Positions 26,052-35,124 of a stretch of DNA of 64,000 nt are shown one piece after another; positions within the stretch are counted from its first letter, which is position 1; every line of letters begins with the position of its first letter. The DNA is taken from contig NZ_JAGGJU010000001.1 in assembly GCF_017873095.1 (NCBI RefSeq), positions 558,001 to 622,000 on the forward strand. Direction: 5' to 3'. Source of the stretch: Heterorhizobium halophytocola. GTDB lineage: Bacteria; Pseudomonadota; Alphaproteobacteria; Rhizobiales; Rhizobiaceae. A program made the translations under genes and the position numbers. The notes under the pieces are model-generated. The model saw only the letters and a program-made list of their open reading frames with translations, made no database searches and was not told where the DNA came from.

Positions 26052-27677
26052 ATGCACGATATTAATGCGACGATCAGGCTATTCGGTCCTTTGGCGGTCA
26101 TGGCAACCGATGGGGAAGATCTGACTCCCTGCGGAAAGAAGGCGCGCGCGCTGATTGCGCTGCTCGCCACCTCCCCCGGATACGAGCGCCACCGGCGATG
26201 GCTCGAAGACAAGCTGTGGAGCGACCGCGGGCCGGAGCAGGCAAGTGCCAGTCTCCGCCAGACGCTGAGCGAGATCCGTCGCACGCTGAAGGGCTATGAC
26301 CACCTGATCACGATCGACCGCAACACGGTGCGCCTCTCCGCCGCGCATGTCGTCACAGATCTGGAAGATGCCGAACTCCATGCCCTGGAAGGCCGCGATT
26401 TCCTCGAGGGGCTCGATGTCCGCGATCCGGAATTCGAGGAATGGCTGCGCCTGACGCGCAACCATTTCGCCGCCCCGCCATCGGTTGCAATGCCGAGCGT
26501 GGCAAGGCCGACCAGCGATACCAAGATCGCGATCAAATGCGTCAGCGTCAGCGCGGAAACCAAGATCGCCGGCCTGATCGGGGAAATGCTGAGCAACCAG
26601 ATCGGCCAGAATCTCGGCGAGCAGCTGAGCGCTTGGTGCCGCACCGACACCAGCGAAACGGTCGAGCGCGATCCGGAGACCAGCGATATCGAGGTGAAGT
26701 GCCACGTCTGCGAGGCGCAGGAACATACCGCCGCCTTCATCACGACCACCTACGGCCCCCATCGGCAACTGCTCTACTCGAAGGCGTTCCAGGTCAGCGA
26801 GCGCTCGGTCGATCTGTTCAACAGCGACGACCTGGCACGGGCGGTGTTCGAAGCGACCGAACGAACGGTCTACCGGCTGCCTTCCGTCGTCCATGCGATG
26901 AGCCCGACGATCGAAGCCTCACGACTGGTGCAGATGGCGGTCGGCAAGATCTTCTCGTTTCACGCCGGCGAGTTGATCGAAGCCGACCGGCTGCTCGATC
27001 AGGCCTATCAGCTGGATGCCAACCCCGCCTTTCTCGCCTGGCGGGCGCTGATCCGCAATATCCAGGCGATCGAGATGTTCAACCTCGATATCGGCCATCT
27101 GCAGGCCGAGGCCAGGCGGTTTCTCGACCAGGCGCTCGCAGCGGGCCAGGACAATGCGCTCGTGCTGTCGCTCGCAGCCCTGGTGCAGGTGATGCTGTTC
27201 GACGACGCCTGCAGCGCGCTCGACCTTGCCCGGCCGGCGATGGAGACAAATCCCAACAGCGCCTTTGCCCTGCAGTCGATCGCCATGGCGCAGATGCTGT
27301 CGGGCAACACCGAGTCGGCCTATCTCGTCTCGCAGCGCAGTCACCACATTGCCAGCAGTTCGCGCTACGGCCACTGGTGGGACCTGTTTCACTGTCTGAC
27401 CTGCGTGGCGAGCGGGCGGCTGGAAGAGGCGCTGACCCACGCCCAGGCATCCTCGCGCAAGGCTCCGAATTTCCGCCCGCCGCTTCGCAACCTCCTGGCG
27501 CTCTACGGGCATTTCGGCATGGAACAGGAGGTGACGGTGGTGGCCGCCCGGCTTCGCGCAATAGAGCACAGCTTCACGATCGAACAATTCCTCGAAGACG
27601 AGAATTACCCGAACCGCACCTTGCGCATGGCCGGGCTGCTGGAGCAGTCACGCCGCAAATTGCCTGCAGCCTTCTGA
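26052..27677 (+). CDS. SARP/HilA-like transcriptional regulator with TPR region
   Basis: The 541-aa protein starts with an OmpR-type winged helix (IRLFGPLAVMATDGEDLTPC, LWSDRGPEQASASLRQTLSE, residues ~8-100), as in SARP/BTAD activators and HilA. A middle region (~160-290) resembles the TolB-like segment of adenylate-cyclase-type regulators. The C-terminal ~250 residues look like tetratricopeptide repeats (DANPAFLAWRALIR, DNALVLSLAALVQV, NPNSAFALQSIAMAQ). CAGGAG lies just before the ATG, and the inverted repeat CCCCT-gtgttcct-AGGGG (near 26023-26040) lies ahead of it. It is divergent from the PAP2-fold gene and probably controls it and perhaps the S8 protease. Confidence 0.82.
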   Translation: MHDINATIRLFGPLAVMATDGEDLTPCGKKARALIALLATSPGYERHRRWLEDKLWSDRGPEQASASLRQTLSEIRRTLKGYDHLITIDRNTVRLSAAHVVTDLEDAELHALEGRDFLEGLDVRDPEFEEWLRLTRNHFAAPPSVAMPSVARPTSDTKIAIKCVSVSAETKIAGLIGEMLSNQIGQNLGEQLSAWCRTDTSETVERDPETSDIEVKCHVCEAQEHTAAFITTTYGPHRQLLYSKAFQVSERSVDLFNSDDLARAVFEATERTVYRLPSVVHAMSPTIEASRLVQMAVGKIFSFHAGELIEADRLLDQAYQLDANPAFLAWRALIRNIQAIEMFNLDIGHLQAEARRFLDQALAAGQDNALVLSLAALVQVMLFDDACSALDLARPAMETNPNSAFALQSIAMAQMLSGNTESAYLVSQRSHHIASSSRYGHWWDLFHCLTCVASGRLEEALTHAQASSRKAPNFRPPLRNLLALYGHFGMEQEVTVVAARLRAIEHSFTIEQFLEDENYPNRTLRMAGLLEQSRRKLPAAF

Positions 27678-27732
27678 CGCCCTTGGTACTCTGAGCCATC
27701 TACCCAATCTTGAAGGGCACCGCACCTCTGCC

Positions 27733-28008
27733 TCAGTGAGGGCCGGCGGGTTCGGCGACACCCCATGCGGACTGCCAGACGATGCCCTTTTCCATCTCGA
27801 CATACACCGGGGTGGTACGGCCGCGATTATGGCTTTCGGCAATTTCGACGGCCTTGCGCGGCTCCAGCTGCTCGCCCGGAAAGATGGCGTCTTCCCGATC
27901 GCCTTCGCCCTTGGTGCGGACATAGCCGCGCACCGTATCCCCGTCCGGATAGAGCTTGATGATAATGCTTTCGGCCGGAACCCGGCTGCTGTCCGTGATG
28001 ATCTTCAT
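27733..28008 (-). CDS. small conserved-looking protein, unknown function
   Basis: 91 aa, hydrophilic, beginning MKIITDSSRVPAESIIIKLY and rich in charged residues; I recognise no domain and see no signal peptide or membrane segment. The start at 28008 has GAGGAGG 6 bases upstream, which is why I trim eleven codons from the longest frame. A general-stress promoter candidate at 28034-28059 points at it, back to back with one for the DUF1328 gene. Confidence 0.68.
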   Translation of the reverse strand: MKIITDSSRVPAESIIIKLYPDGDTVRGYVRTKGEGDREDAIFPGEQLEPRKAVEIAESHNRGRTTPVYVEMEKGIVWQSAWGVAEPAGPH

Positions 28009-28033
28009 GACTGGCCTCCTCTTGTGCAGGTAG

Positions 28034-28059
28034 AACCGCATTCACCGGTCGGCGGTTCC
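28034..28059 (-). promoter_or_regulatory. candidate EcfG-type promoter of the 91-aa protein
   Basis: On the minus strand GGAAC (28059-28055), 17 bases, GGTT (28037-28034). One -10 base differs from consensus CGTT. Start codon 26 bases downstream. Confidence 0.45.
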
Positions 28060-28114
28060 CGGATACCCGCACGGTATGCTCGCTACCTTTCCGTGACGAA
28101 AGCCCGTGGGGAAC

Positions 28115-28139
28115 GGAACTTTCCTGGCCTGAATTGGTT
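28115..28139 (+). promoter_or_regulatory. candidate EcfG-type promoter of the DUF1328 protein
   Basis: GGAAC (28115-28119), 16 bases, GGTT (28136-28139), 30 bases before the DUF1328 start codon. It is divergent to the candidate at 28034-28059, with about 55 bases between the two -35 elements. Confidence 0.45.
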
Positions 28140-28168
28140 TGAGGAACACAAACAGGAAGGAATTCAAC

Positions 28169-28342
28169 ATGCTGAAGTGGGCACTGATATTTTTCGTCAT
28201 CTCGATCGTGGCCGGTATTTTCGGTTTCACCGGTATTTCTGCGGCCGCTGGCGGCATCGCACGAATCCTGTTCTTCATTGCCCTGGCGATCTTCATCATC
28301 TTCCTGGTGCTGGCCCTGATGGCCGGAAGCGTCGTCTTCTGA
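28169..28342 (+). CDS. DUF1328 (YtjA-type) small membrane protein
   Basis: 57 aa with two hydrophobic segments ([20 protein letters not shown] and [19 protein letters not shown]) around a [10 protein letters not shown] turn, the hallmark of DUF1328. These are tiny inner-membrane proteins of unknown function, often stress-induced in alphaproteobacteria. GGAAGGAA stands 6 bases before the ATG at 28169. Confidence 0.9.
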   Translation: MLKWALIFFVISIVAGIFGFTGISAAAGGIARILFFIALAIFIIFLVLALMAGSVVF

Positions 28343-28469
28343 TCGATCGACAGTCGGCATCTGTCTGACGGAAATAGATGAAACGGGTTAAGCCCGGGCC
28401 GGTTATCCGCTATAGCAGGTGGATGGGCGGCTCGGGCCGCCCGTTTCATGCCGTCCGGAGAAGCCCTTC

Positions 28470-29642
28470 ATGAACCTGCCGCAACCGCTCGCCGCCGATC
28501 TCGATTTTCTTCGAGAACTGCGCCGCGACCTGCATGCCCATCCCGAACTCGGCTTCGAGGAGGAGCGCACGAGCGCTATCGTCGCGAACGTGCTCCAGGA
28601 GGCGGGCATTCAGGTGATCAAAGAGCTTGCCGGTACCGGCGTGGTCGGTACGCTGCAGGTTGGCAACGGCACGCGCACCATCGGGCTTCGCGCCGACATG
28701 GATGCGCTGGCCATGCCGGAGACGGCCGATCGCCCCTACAAGTCGCTCGTTCCCGGCAAGATGCATGCCTGCGGCCATGACGGCCACACGACCCTGCTTC
28801 TGGGTGCCGCCCGCTATCTGGCGCAAACGAAGAATTTTTCCGGCACCGTGCATTTCATCTTCCAGCCGGCCGAAGAGGGCCGCGGCGGCGCAAAGCGGAT
28901 GGTCGAGGAAGGCCTGTTCGAACGTTTCCCTTGCGATGCCGTCTACGGCCTGCACAACATGCCGGGTCTTGATGTGGACGAGATGGCCGTGGTCGAGGGC
29001 CCGCAGCTTGCCTCTTCCGACAGCTGGAAACTGACCTTTCGCGGTGTCGGGACCCATGGCGCCAAACCGCATCTGGGCAAGGACCCGGTCACGGCCGCCG
29101 GCACCTTTCTCGCCTCGCTGCAGACGATCGTCGGGCGGGTGGTCGATCCGCTGCAGCCGGCCGTGGTCAGCGCCTGTTCCGTCCAGGCGGGCGATCCGAA
29201 GGCGTTGAACGTGATCCCCGATTTCGTCGAGATCGGCGGCACGGCCAGGGCCTATACGCCGCAGGTTCGCGACCAGCTGGAACAGGAAATCGGCCGCTTG
29301 GCGAAGGGCACGGCACAGATGTACGGCATCGAGGCGTACTACGAATTCATTCGCCGCATTCCGCCCGTGGTCAACGACGCCGACGCCACTGCCCGCGCGC
29401 TTGGCGCCGCCAGGGCCGTGTTCGGTGAAAAGACACGCACCGCCTTCCCACCCTCGACGGCCGGCGACGACTTTGCCTTTTTCGCCGGCGAGGCTCCCGG
29501 CTGCTATGTCTGGCTCGGCAACGGTCCCGCGATCGACGGGGCGCTGCATCACAATACCGGATACGACTTCAACGATGCGGCGATCGGCCCGGGCGTCCGC
29601 TTCTGGGTGGAACTGGTTGAACAGGAGCTGAAGGGCGGCTGA
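28470..29642 (+). CDS. M20-family amidohydrolase (hippurate hydrolase-like)
   Basis: The 390-aa enzyme belongs to peptidase family M20D, which removes acyl groups from N-acyl amino acids or related amides with two divalent metals. Metal and catalytic motifs are GLRADMDALAMPE, KMHACGHDGHTTLLLGAA and FQPAEEGRGGAKRMVEEG. The natural substrate cannot be inferred; hippurate, N-acetyl amino acids or IAA conjugates are all known for the family. GGAGAAG precedes the ATG at 28470. It is convergent with the adenine deaminase gene. Confidence 0.92.
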   Translation: MNLPQPLAADLDFLRELRRDLHAHPELGFEEERTSAIVANVLQEAGIQVIKELAGTGVVGTLQVGNGTRTIGLRADMDALAMPETADRPYKSLVPGKMHACGHDGHTTLLLGAARYLAQTKNFSGTVHFIFQPAEEGRGGAKRMVEEGLFERFPCDAVYGLHNMPGLDVDEMAVVEGPQLASSDSWKLTFRGVGTHGAKPHLGKDPVTAAGTFLASLQTIVGRVVDPLQPAVVSACSVQAGDPKALNVIPDFVEIGGTARAYTPQVRDQLEQEIGRLAKGTAQMYGIEAYYEFIRRIPPVVNDADATARALGAARAVFGEKTRTAFPPSTAGDDFAFFAGEAPGCYVWLGNGPAIDGALHHNTGYDFNDAAIGPGVRFWVELVEQELKGG

Positions 29643-29668
29643 ACCGACCTTCCGGAGGCGTGTGCAGG

Positions 29669-31459
29669 TCAGGCCGGTCCGAGCACCGGCGTCTCCAGCA
29701 GCTTGCCCTCGGCGATATCGGCGATGCCCCTATCCGTCTGGTGCGGGCCGGCATTGCAGGCAAGCGTCGCGCCGAAACACGCCTTGAAGGCGAGATAGGG
29801 TGGTTCCCAGTCGACAACCCGGTCCATCGCGGCTCGCAGCTCGGCAAATGCGTGCGCGACATCACGCAGGGGCACATCGGAGACCAGCCCTGACAGGGGC
29901 AAAGGCAGCAATGCCAGGACCTCGCCATCGACAACGACCGCCATCCCGCCGCCGGCCTCGGTAACCGCGTTGGCGGCGACCGCCATGTCCTCTTCATTGC
30001 CGCCGAAGACGGTCAGGTTATGGCTGTCGTGGGACACGGAGGTCGCAAAAGCGCCGCGCCAGCGACCCCATTCGCGAAGATAGCCGACCCGCGGCACAGG
30101 TTCGGCATGGCCATGGCGGTGGATGACGGCGATCAGCGTGCTGCCGGGCGGCGGCACGACAAAACCATCCTCGACCTCACTCTCCGCCTCGCCCCAGGCG
30201 GTGAACCTTGGCCGGTCGATCGTGGCAACGCGGACGCGGCTGCCTTGAGCGGGAACACGAAACTGCTCGGCGGTCAGGGACCCGAGCTTCATCGAGCCGG
30301 TGAGGCCGCGCATGTCGATCGGCGCAAGCGCCGTCAGCATCTCGCCGTCGCGCGAGACCGGTTCCCCGCCAACCAGGACGTGGCGGGTGCGAAAATCCGT
30401 AAGGTTGTCGAAGACGACGAGATCGGCCCTGCGTCCCGCCGCGATCAGCCCGAGATCATTGCGTCCCAGACGCCTCGCTGCGTTGAACGTCGCCGCCTGC
30501 AGGGCCCATTCCGCCGGCAGGCCGTAGCGCACGAGGCGACGCACCACGTCATCGAGCCCGCCGCCGTTGAAAAGATCGTCGGGGAAGACGTCGTCGGTGC
30601 AGAGCGTCACCGTCTGGGGCAGATGCCCAAGCGTATTCAGCGCTCCGACGAATTCCGGCAGCAGATAGTCATGCGATCCGCGCAATTCGATCGTCAGCCC
30701 TGCCTGCAGCTTTGCCATCAGATCGTCGGCCGAGACGAGTTCATGATCCGAGGTCACTCCTGCAGCCATGAAGGCGGTGAGATCGGCGCCATCGAGACTG
30801 CGGGCATGGCCGCAGATCAGCTTGCCGGCGGAAAGACCCGCCTGCACGATGGCGCTCATCCGCGGATCGCGGTCGATCACACCGCGCATGTTCATCACCT
30901 CGGCGATGCCGCCGATCTCCGGCCAGGACAGCATCTCGGCCATCACGCCGGCATCGAAATCCGCCCCGTTCAGCTCATAGCCCGGGGCCGACGGCACGCA
31001 GGACGGGGCCAGCAGGATCATGCGCAGCGGCAGTGCCCTTGCCGCGTCCCGCGCATAGCGCACGCCGTCGAGCCCATGCACATTGCCGAATTCATGCGGA
31101 TCCCAGACCACGGTCGTGACCCCGCGCGCCAACACCGCCTCGGCATAGGTGAACGGCGTCACCATAGAGCTTTCGACATGCATATGCGTGTCGATCAGGC
31201 CCGGCGTGACGAAAGCGCCGGCAGCGTCGATGGTCTCTGACGCATCGGTGCGCGTGCCACGCGGGTGGACACTGGCGATCAGCGGGCCGGTCAGGCCGAT
31301 ATCGACGTCGCGATGCTCGCCGGTCACCATGTCGACCAAAATACCGTTGACGATCAGCCGGTCGAACGGTGCATCGCCGCGGGCGGCCGCGACGGCGCGG
31401 CTGCGCAGATCGGCATCGTCGAGATCATGCGGCTTGGCTGCCCTGTCGATCCCGCTCAT
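29669..31459 (-). CDS. ade: adenine deaminase
   Basis: The 596-aa amidohydrolase converts adenine to hypoxanthine and ammonia. The metal-binding motif GLIDTHMHVESSM (~88-100), PHEFGNVHG, the GHARSLDG region and the C-terminal adenine deaminase domain with SHDSHNLTVFG match the bacterial Ade family. It is the last gene of the seven-gene minus-strand operon; its ATG overlaps the stop of the nucleoside hydrolase by 4 bases. Confidence 0.95.
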   Translation of the reverse strand: MSGIDRAAKPHDLDDADLRSRAVAAARGDAPFDRLIVNGILVDMVTGEHRDVDIGLTGPLIASVHPRGTRTDASETIDAAGAFVTPGLIDTHMHVESSMVTPFTYAEAVLARGVTTVVWDPHEFGNVHGLDGVRYARDAARALPLRMILLAPSCVPSAPGYELNGADFDAGVMAEMLSWPEIGGIAEVMNMRGVIDRDPRMSAIVQAGLSAGKLICGHARSLDGADLTAFMAAGVTSDHELVSADDLMAKLQAGLTIELRGSHDYLLPEFVGALNTLGHLPQTVTLCTDDVFPDDLFNGGGLDDVVRRLVRYGLPAEWALQAATFNAARRLGRNDLGLIAAGRRADLVVFDNLTDFRTRHVLVGGEPVSRDGEMLTALAPIDMRGLTGSMKLGSLTAEQFRVPAQGSRVRVATIDRPRFTAWGEAESEVEDGFVVPPPGSTLIAVIHRHGHAEPVPRVGYLREWGRWRGAFATSVSHDSHNLTVFGGNEEDMAVAANAVTEAGGGMAVVVDGEVLALLPLPLSGLVSDVPLRDVAHAFAELRAAMDRVVDWEPPYLAFKACFGATLACNAGPHQTDRGIADIAEGKLLETPVLGPA

Positions 31460-32388
31460 CGCCCGGCCTCCGTCAGGAGCGAGGACAGGACGATATCCTT
31501 GATCGCGCCCGCGTCACAGTCCGACGCGAAGGCCGCATTGAAGGTGCCGTGCGTTTCGCGTGTCTCGACGACGGTGCGGCCGCGGGTCAGCGCGCTGCCG
31601 CATTCCATGTCGATGCGGGCATCGGTGAAGGTGACGAGATCGGGGCGCACGAAGGCGGCGGCGGCCGCAGGATCATAGAGTGCCATGGTCGGTCGTCCCC
31701 TGCTGACGGCGATGTCGATGAAGCCTGCCAGCATGTCGGCCAGAAGTGCGGCATTGGCGCCGCCAGCCGCGCGAATTGGCGCGACCGCCTCAGGGCCCGC
31801 CTGAACCTTTCGGCAGAAGTCGAGATCGACCATCTTCAGCCCCACACCATGCGCCAGAACGATGGCCACCGCTTCAGGATCCGCCAGCGCATTGAATTCA
31901 GCAGATGCCGTGTGATTGCCACGTGTCAGGGCACCGCCCATCCAGGTCAGATCATCGATCCGTGTTGCCAGATCCGGTCGTGCCAGCACCAGTGCCGCAA
32001 GATTGGTAAGCGGCCCGAGCGCCAGGATGCGACGCGGCGCAGGTGCTGTCTCCAGCCAGTGGACAAGCGCTGCGAAAGCCGGTTTGCCCTCCAGCACCCG
32101 ATCCTGCGGCACGGTCAGGCCGGTGGTCGGAATGCCGGTTTCACCGAGGATCGCCTGCGCTGTTTCGAGCGCCCCCATGACCGGTTGCGCGCGACCGATA
32201 TGGATCGGGAAAGCCCATCCGAATGCCCGGGCAGCACCAGCCGCATTGCGCCGCACCTGCTCGAGCGGCGTATTGCCGAAGACCAGGCACAGGCCGTCGA
32301 TCTCGAGGCTTGCCTGCCTGACGACGAGGACGGCTGCGATGTCGTCGAAGCCCATGTCGGTATCGATCCAGACACCCATGCCGGTCAC
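31456..32388 (-). CDS. inosine/uridine-preferring nucleoside hydrolase
   Basis: The 310-aa protein starts with the calcium-binding motif IDTDMGFDD (Met in place of the common Pro, a frequent variant) and contains ALGPLTNLAAL and WMGGAL, typical of nucleoside hydrolases that split ribonucleosides into base and ribose. It sits between the ABC transporter and adenine deaminase with 4-base overlaps on both sides. This suggests that imported nucleosides are cleaved in the cytoplasm and that released adenine is then deaminated. Confidence 0.92.
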   Translation of the reverse strand: MTGMGVWIDTDMGFDDIAAVLVVRQASLEIDGLCLVFGNTPLEQVRRNAAGAARAFGWAFPIHIGRAQPVMGALETAQAILGETGIPTTGLTVPQDRVLEGKPAFAALVHWLETAPAPRRILALGPLTNLAALVLARPDLATRIDDLTWMGGALTRGNHTASAEFNALADPEAVAIVLAHGVGLKMVDLDFCRKVQAGPEAVAPIRAAGGANAALLADMLAGFIDIAVSRGRPTMALYDPAAAAAFVRPDLVTFTDARIDMECGSALTRGRTVVETRETHGTFNAAFASDCDAGAIKDIVLSSLLTEAGR

Positions 32389-33410
32389 CCGAACCGGTGG
32401 AGTACGGCAGCGCCGGCGACCGGCAGATCGAAGCGGACCTCGCTGCCAATCGAATGCACCGGGGCTGCGGCGTCGACTTCTGCCTTGACCATGCCGAACG
32501 GTGCCTCGATCACATATTCGCGGGAATTGCCGGCAAACGAGACGCCGCGCACGAGGCCCGTCAGCGGTCCCGATCCGAGCGGAACGGCACGCGGCCGCCA
32601 GGCAAGACCTCCGGCGTCCGGCACTGTTCCGGACACGTCGATCGCGGTATTTCCGGCAACCAGCCGACCGTCCTTCAGCGGAAAGATATTTTCGAAGCCG
32701 ACGAAATCGGCAACGAAGCTGGAGACCGGATGATTGTAGATCTCTTCCGGCGTACCGATCTGCTCGATCGCGCCGCCGCGCATGACGACGATCCGGTCGG
32801 CGAGTGCCAGCGCCTCGATCTGGTCATGGGTGACGAAGATCATCGTCACGCCGCTTTCCTTCTGCACCCGCTGCAATTCGGTGCGCATTTCCAGGCGCAG
32901 GCGCGCATCCAGGTTGGAGAGCGGTTCGTCGAGCATCAGCACCTTCGGCTGCATGACGAGCGAGCGGGCAAGCGCCACGCGCTGCTGCTGGCCCCCGGAC
33001 AGATCCGGCGTTTTGCGACCGGCAAATTCCAGCAGGCCGACGGTCTTCAACCCACCCTCGACCGTGCGGCGCAGTTCGTCGCCGCGCATGCCCTGCAGCT
33101 TCAGGCCAAAGGCGACATTGTCGAACACCGTCAGGTGCGGGAACAGGGCGTAGGACTGGAAGACGAGGCCGATTTCGCGCTTGTTGGCCGCAAGCTTGGT
33201 GATGTCGCGTCCATCGAGGGTGATCCGCCCCCCACCGACCGACATCAGGCCGGCAATCGCCCGCATGGTCGTGGTCTTGCCGCAGCCGGACGGACCGAGC
33301 AGTGCCAGAAGCTCGCCCTTGCGGATTGCAAGATCGAGATCCTTCACCGCCGGGGTACGGCCATAGGCCAGCGTCAGCTTGTCGAGCGTGAGATAGGTTT
33401 GGTCAGACAT
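32385..33410 (-). CDS. ABC transporter ATP-binding protein (PotA-like)
   Basis: 341 aa with Walker A GPSGCGKTTT, the signature LSGGQQQRVALARSL, Walker B VLMLDEPLSNLD and a C-terminal TOBE-type regulatory domain, as in PotA/spermidine-class ATPases. The start MSDQTYLTLDK at 33410 overlaps the upstream permease stop by 8 bases, so translation is probably coupled. It powers the importer formed by the neighbouring permeases and binding protein. Confidence 0.93.
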   Translation of the reverse strand: MSDQTYLTLDKLTLAYGRTPAVKDLDLAIRKGELLALLGPSGCGKTTTMRAIAGLMSVGGGRITLDGRDITKLAANKREIGLVFQSYALFPHLTVFDNVAFGLKLQGMRGDELRRTVEGGLKTVGLLEFAGRKTPDLSGGQQQRVALARSLVMQPKVLMLDEPLSNLDARLRLEMRTELQRVQKESGVTMIFVTHDQIEALALADRIVVMRGGAIEQIGTPEEIYNHPVSSFVADFVGFENIFPLKDGRLVAGNTAIDVSGTVPDAGGLAWRPRAVPLGSGPLTGLVRGVSFAGNSREYVIEAPFGMVKAEVDAAAPVHSIGSEVRFDLPVAGAAVLHRFG

Positions 33411-34182
33411 AGCGGGAGAACCCCAGGAAACGTTCGGCAGCAAAGACGATGCCGATGGAAAGGAAGGCCAGAAGCGAGGACAGCGCTGCGATCGAGGGAT
33501 CGAAGACGATCTCCATATAGCCGAGCATGTCGATCGGCAGGGTCCGGACGCCGGGGCCGGACAGGAAGAGCGAGACCGGCACCTGGTTGAAGCTCGTCAC
33601 GAAGCCGAGGATGAAGGCCGAGAGGATGCCGCCGCGGATATTGGGCAGCACCACGCGGAAGAAGGCGCCGATCCGCGACGAGCCAAGCAGAACCGCGGCC
33701 TCCTCCATGTCGGAGCGCAGATTGGCAAGGCTCGCCGACACCACGCGCACCGCATAGGGCAGGACCAGCGCGGTATGGGCACAGAACAGCGCGAGCGTGA
33801 TCGACAGGCCGACCGGAATGACAAAATAGCGCAGCAGCGCCAGACCGACGATGATGCCCGGCACGATGATCGGCATGGAGACGAGGAAGCGCACCGTCTC
33901 CGACCCCGGCAGCCTGTAGCGCGACATGGCATAGGCAGCGGGTATGCCGAGGATGAGGGCCGCGAAGGTGCCGCCGATCGCCAGGAACATGGAAACGGCG
34001 AAACTGGCGCGGAAGCTTTCGACCTGGAAGACCTTGACGATCCACTTGAACGAAAAGCCCTGCGGCGGGAAGGCCAGCGTATCGCCGGCCGAGAACGAGG
34101 CGGCGACGATGATGATGAACGGGCCGATGAGAAACAGCAGCACGAGGGCGAGCGTGATCGGGGCGAACAGCCTGGAGGTCAT
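33403..34182 (-). CDS. ABC transporter permease (PotC-like)
   Basis: A 259-aa inner-membrane permease with six predicted membrane segments and the EAA loop (SDMEEAAVLLGSSRIGAFFR) that contacts the ATPase. It belongs to the spermidine/putrescine-type permease family. It overlaps the other permease gene by 4 bases. Confidence 0.92.
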   Translation of the reverse strand: MTSRLFAPITLALVLLFLIGPFIIIVAASFSAGDTLAFPPQGFSFKWIVKVFQVESFRASFAVSMFLAIGGTFAALILGIPAAYAMSRYRLPGSETVRFLVSMPIIVPGIIVGLALLRYFVIPVGLSITLALFCAHTALVLPYAVRVVSASLANLRSDMEEAAVLLGSSRIGAFFRVVLPNIRGGILSAFILGFVTSFNQVPVSLFLSGPGVRTLPIDMLGYMEIVFDPSIAALSSLLAFLSIGIVFAAERFLGFSRYV

Positions 34183-35006
34183 TTGGCGCTCCTTGCCGTT
34201 GCGAGACGCCGCAGCAGGATGTTGGCGGCAAAGCTCATGACGATCAGGATGAAGGCGATGACGCTGGCCGAGACGAAATTGTTGGTGACGGTGACCTGCT
34301 GGTAGAGCAGCGTCTCCAGCATCAGAACCTTGGAACCGCCGAGAATGGCGGGCGTGATATAGGCGGTCATCGAACCGGTGAACACCAGCGTGCCGCCGAC
34401 CACCAGTCCCTCGCGGGTGAGCGGCAGGATGACCTTGGTGAACACCTGGAACCAGTTGGCGCCGAGCACGCGCGCCGCCGGCACGGCATCCTTCGGCAGG
34501 TTTTCCAGCGCACTGATCAGGGAGATGACCATCAGCGGCAGAAACAGCTGCAGGAGGCCGATGAAGACGGCGGTCTCGGAAAAGAGAATGCGCACGGGTT
34601 CATCCGTCAGGCCGACCATCTGCAGTGCCTGGTTGATGATGCCGGTGCGTCCGAGAATGACGATCCAGGCATAGGTGCGCGCGACGGGCGAGATCATCAG
34701 CGGCAAGACGACGAGACCGATCATCCGGCCCTTGGCCGTTGGCGGCAGGGATATGATGGCATAGGCCGTCGCATAGCCGATGACGGCGGCACTGGCCGTC
34801 ACGAGCACCCCGAGCTTCAGCGTGCGCAGGAAGACGGTGCGGTTCAGCGAGGACGAGAAGAAATCGACATAGGCGGAGATCGTCCACTGGTCGGCATGAC
34901 GAAAGCCCTCCGACAGCAGCAGAACGACCGGCAGCAGAAAGACGACGCTGGCGAACACCGCAGCCGGGAGAGCAAGGGCGAGTGCTTCTGCCCTGTTCTG
35001 GAACAT
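34179..35006 (-). CDS. ABC transporter permease (PotB-like)
   Basis: A 275-aa permease with six predicted segments and an EAA-type loop (LPKDAVPAARVLGANWFQVF). First permease of the operon, separated from the binding-protein gene by 118 bases that contain a hairpin. Forms the membrane channel with the PotC-like partner. Confidence 0.92.
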   Translation of the reverse strand: MFQNRAEALALALPAAVFASVVFLLPVVLLLSEGFRHADQWTISAYVDFFSSSLNRTVFLRTLKLGVLVTASAAVIGYATAYAIISLPPTAKGRMIGLVVLPLMISPVARTYAWIVILGRTGIINQALQMVGLTDEPVRILFSETAVFIGLLQLFLPLMVISLISALENLPKDAVPAARVLGANWFQVFTKVILPLTREGLVVGGTLVFTGSMTAYITPAILGGSKVLMLETLLYQQVTVTNNFVSASVIAFILIVMSFAANILLRRLATARSAK

Positions 35007-35036
35007 GATCGGCGGATCCTGTGGCTATGCAGCAGT

Positions 35037-35086
35037 TTAAGAAAACGAGGCGCGGCCGCCAAGTTGGGGGGTAGTACGACCGCGCC
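35037..35086 (-). terminator. hairpin between binding-protein and permease genes
   Basis: GGCGCGG (35049-35055) and CCGCGCC (35080-35086) can pair; on the minus strand the stem is followed by tcgTTTTCTT. Such partial terminators or mRNA-stabilising hairpins after a periplasmic binding-protein gene raise its level over the permeases. The long 24-nt loop makes this a moderate call. Confidence 0.5.
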
Positions 35087-35124
35087 CCGCCCAGCCTTTG
35101 GGAGGCTTTCGGGACCGGTCGGCC

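Noticed and set aside
31456..32388. Met in place of Pro in the nucleoside hydrolase calcium motif (DTDMGFDD) as an inactivating change
   Set aside because: DTDMG variants are common in active-looking family members, and the metal-binding aspartates are kept.
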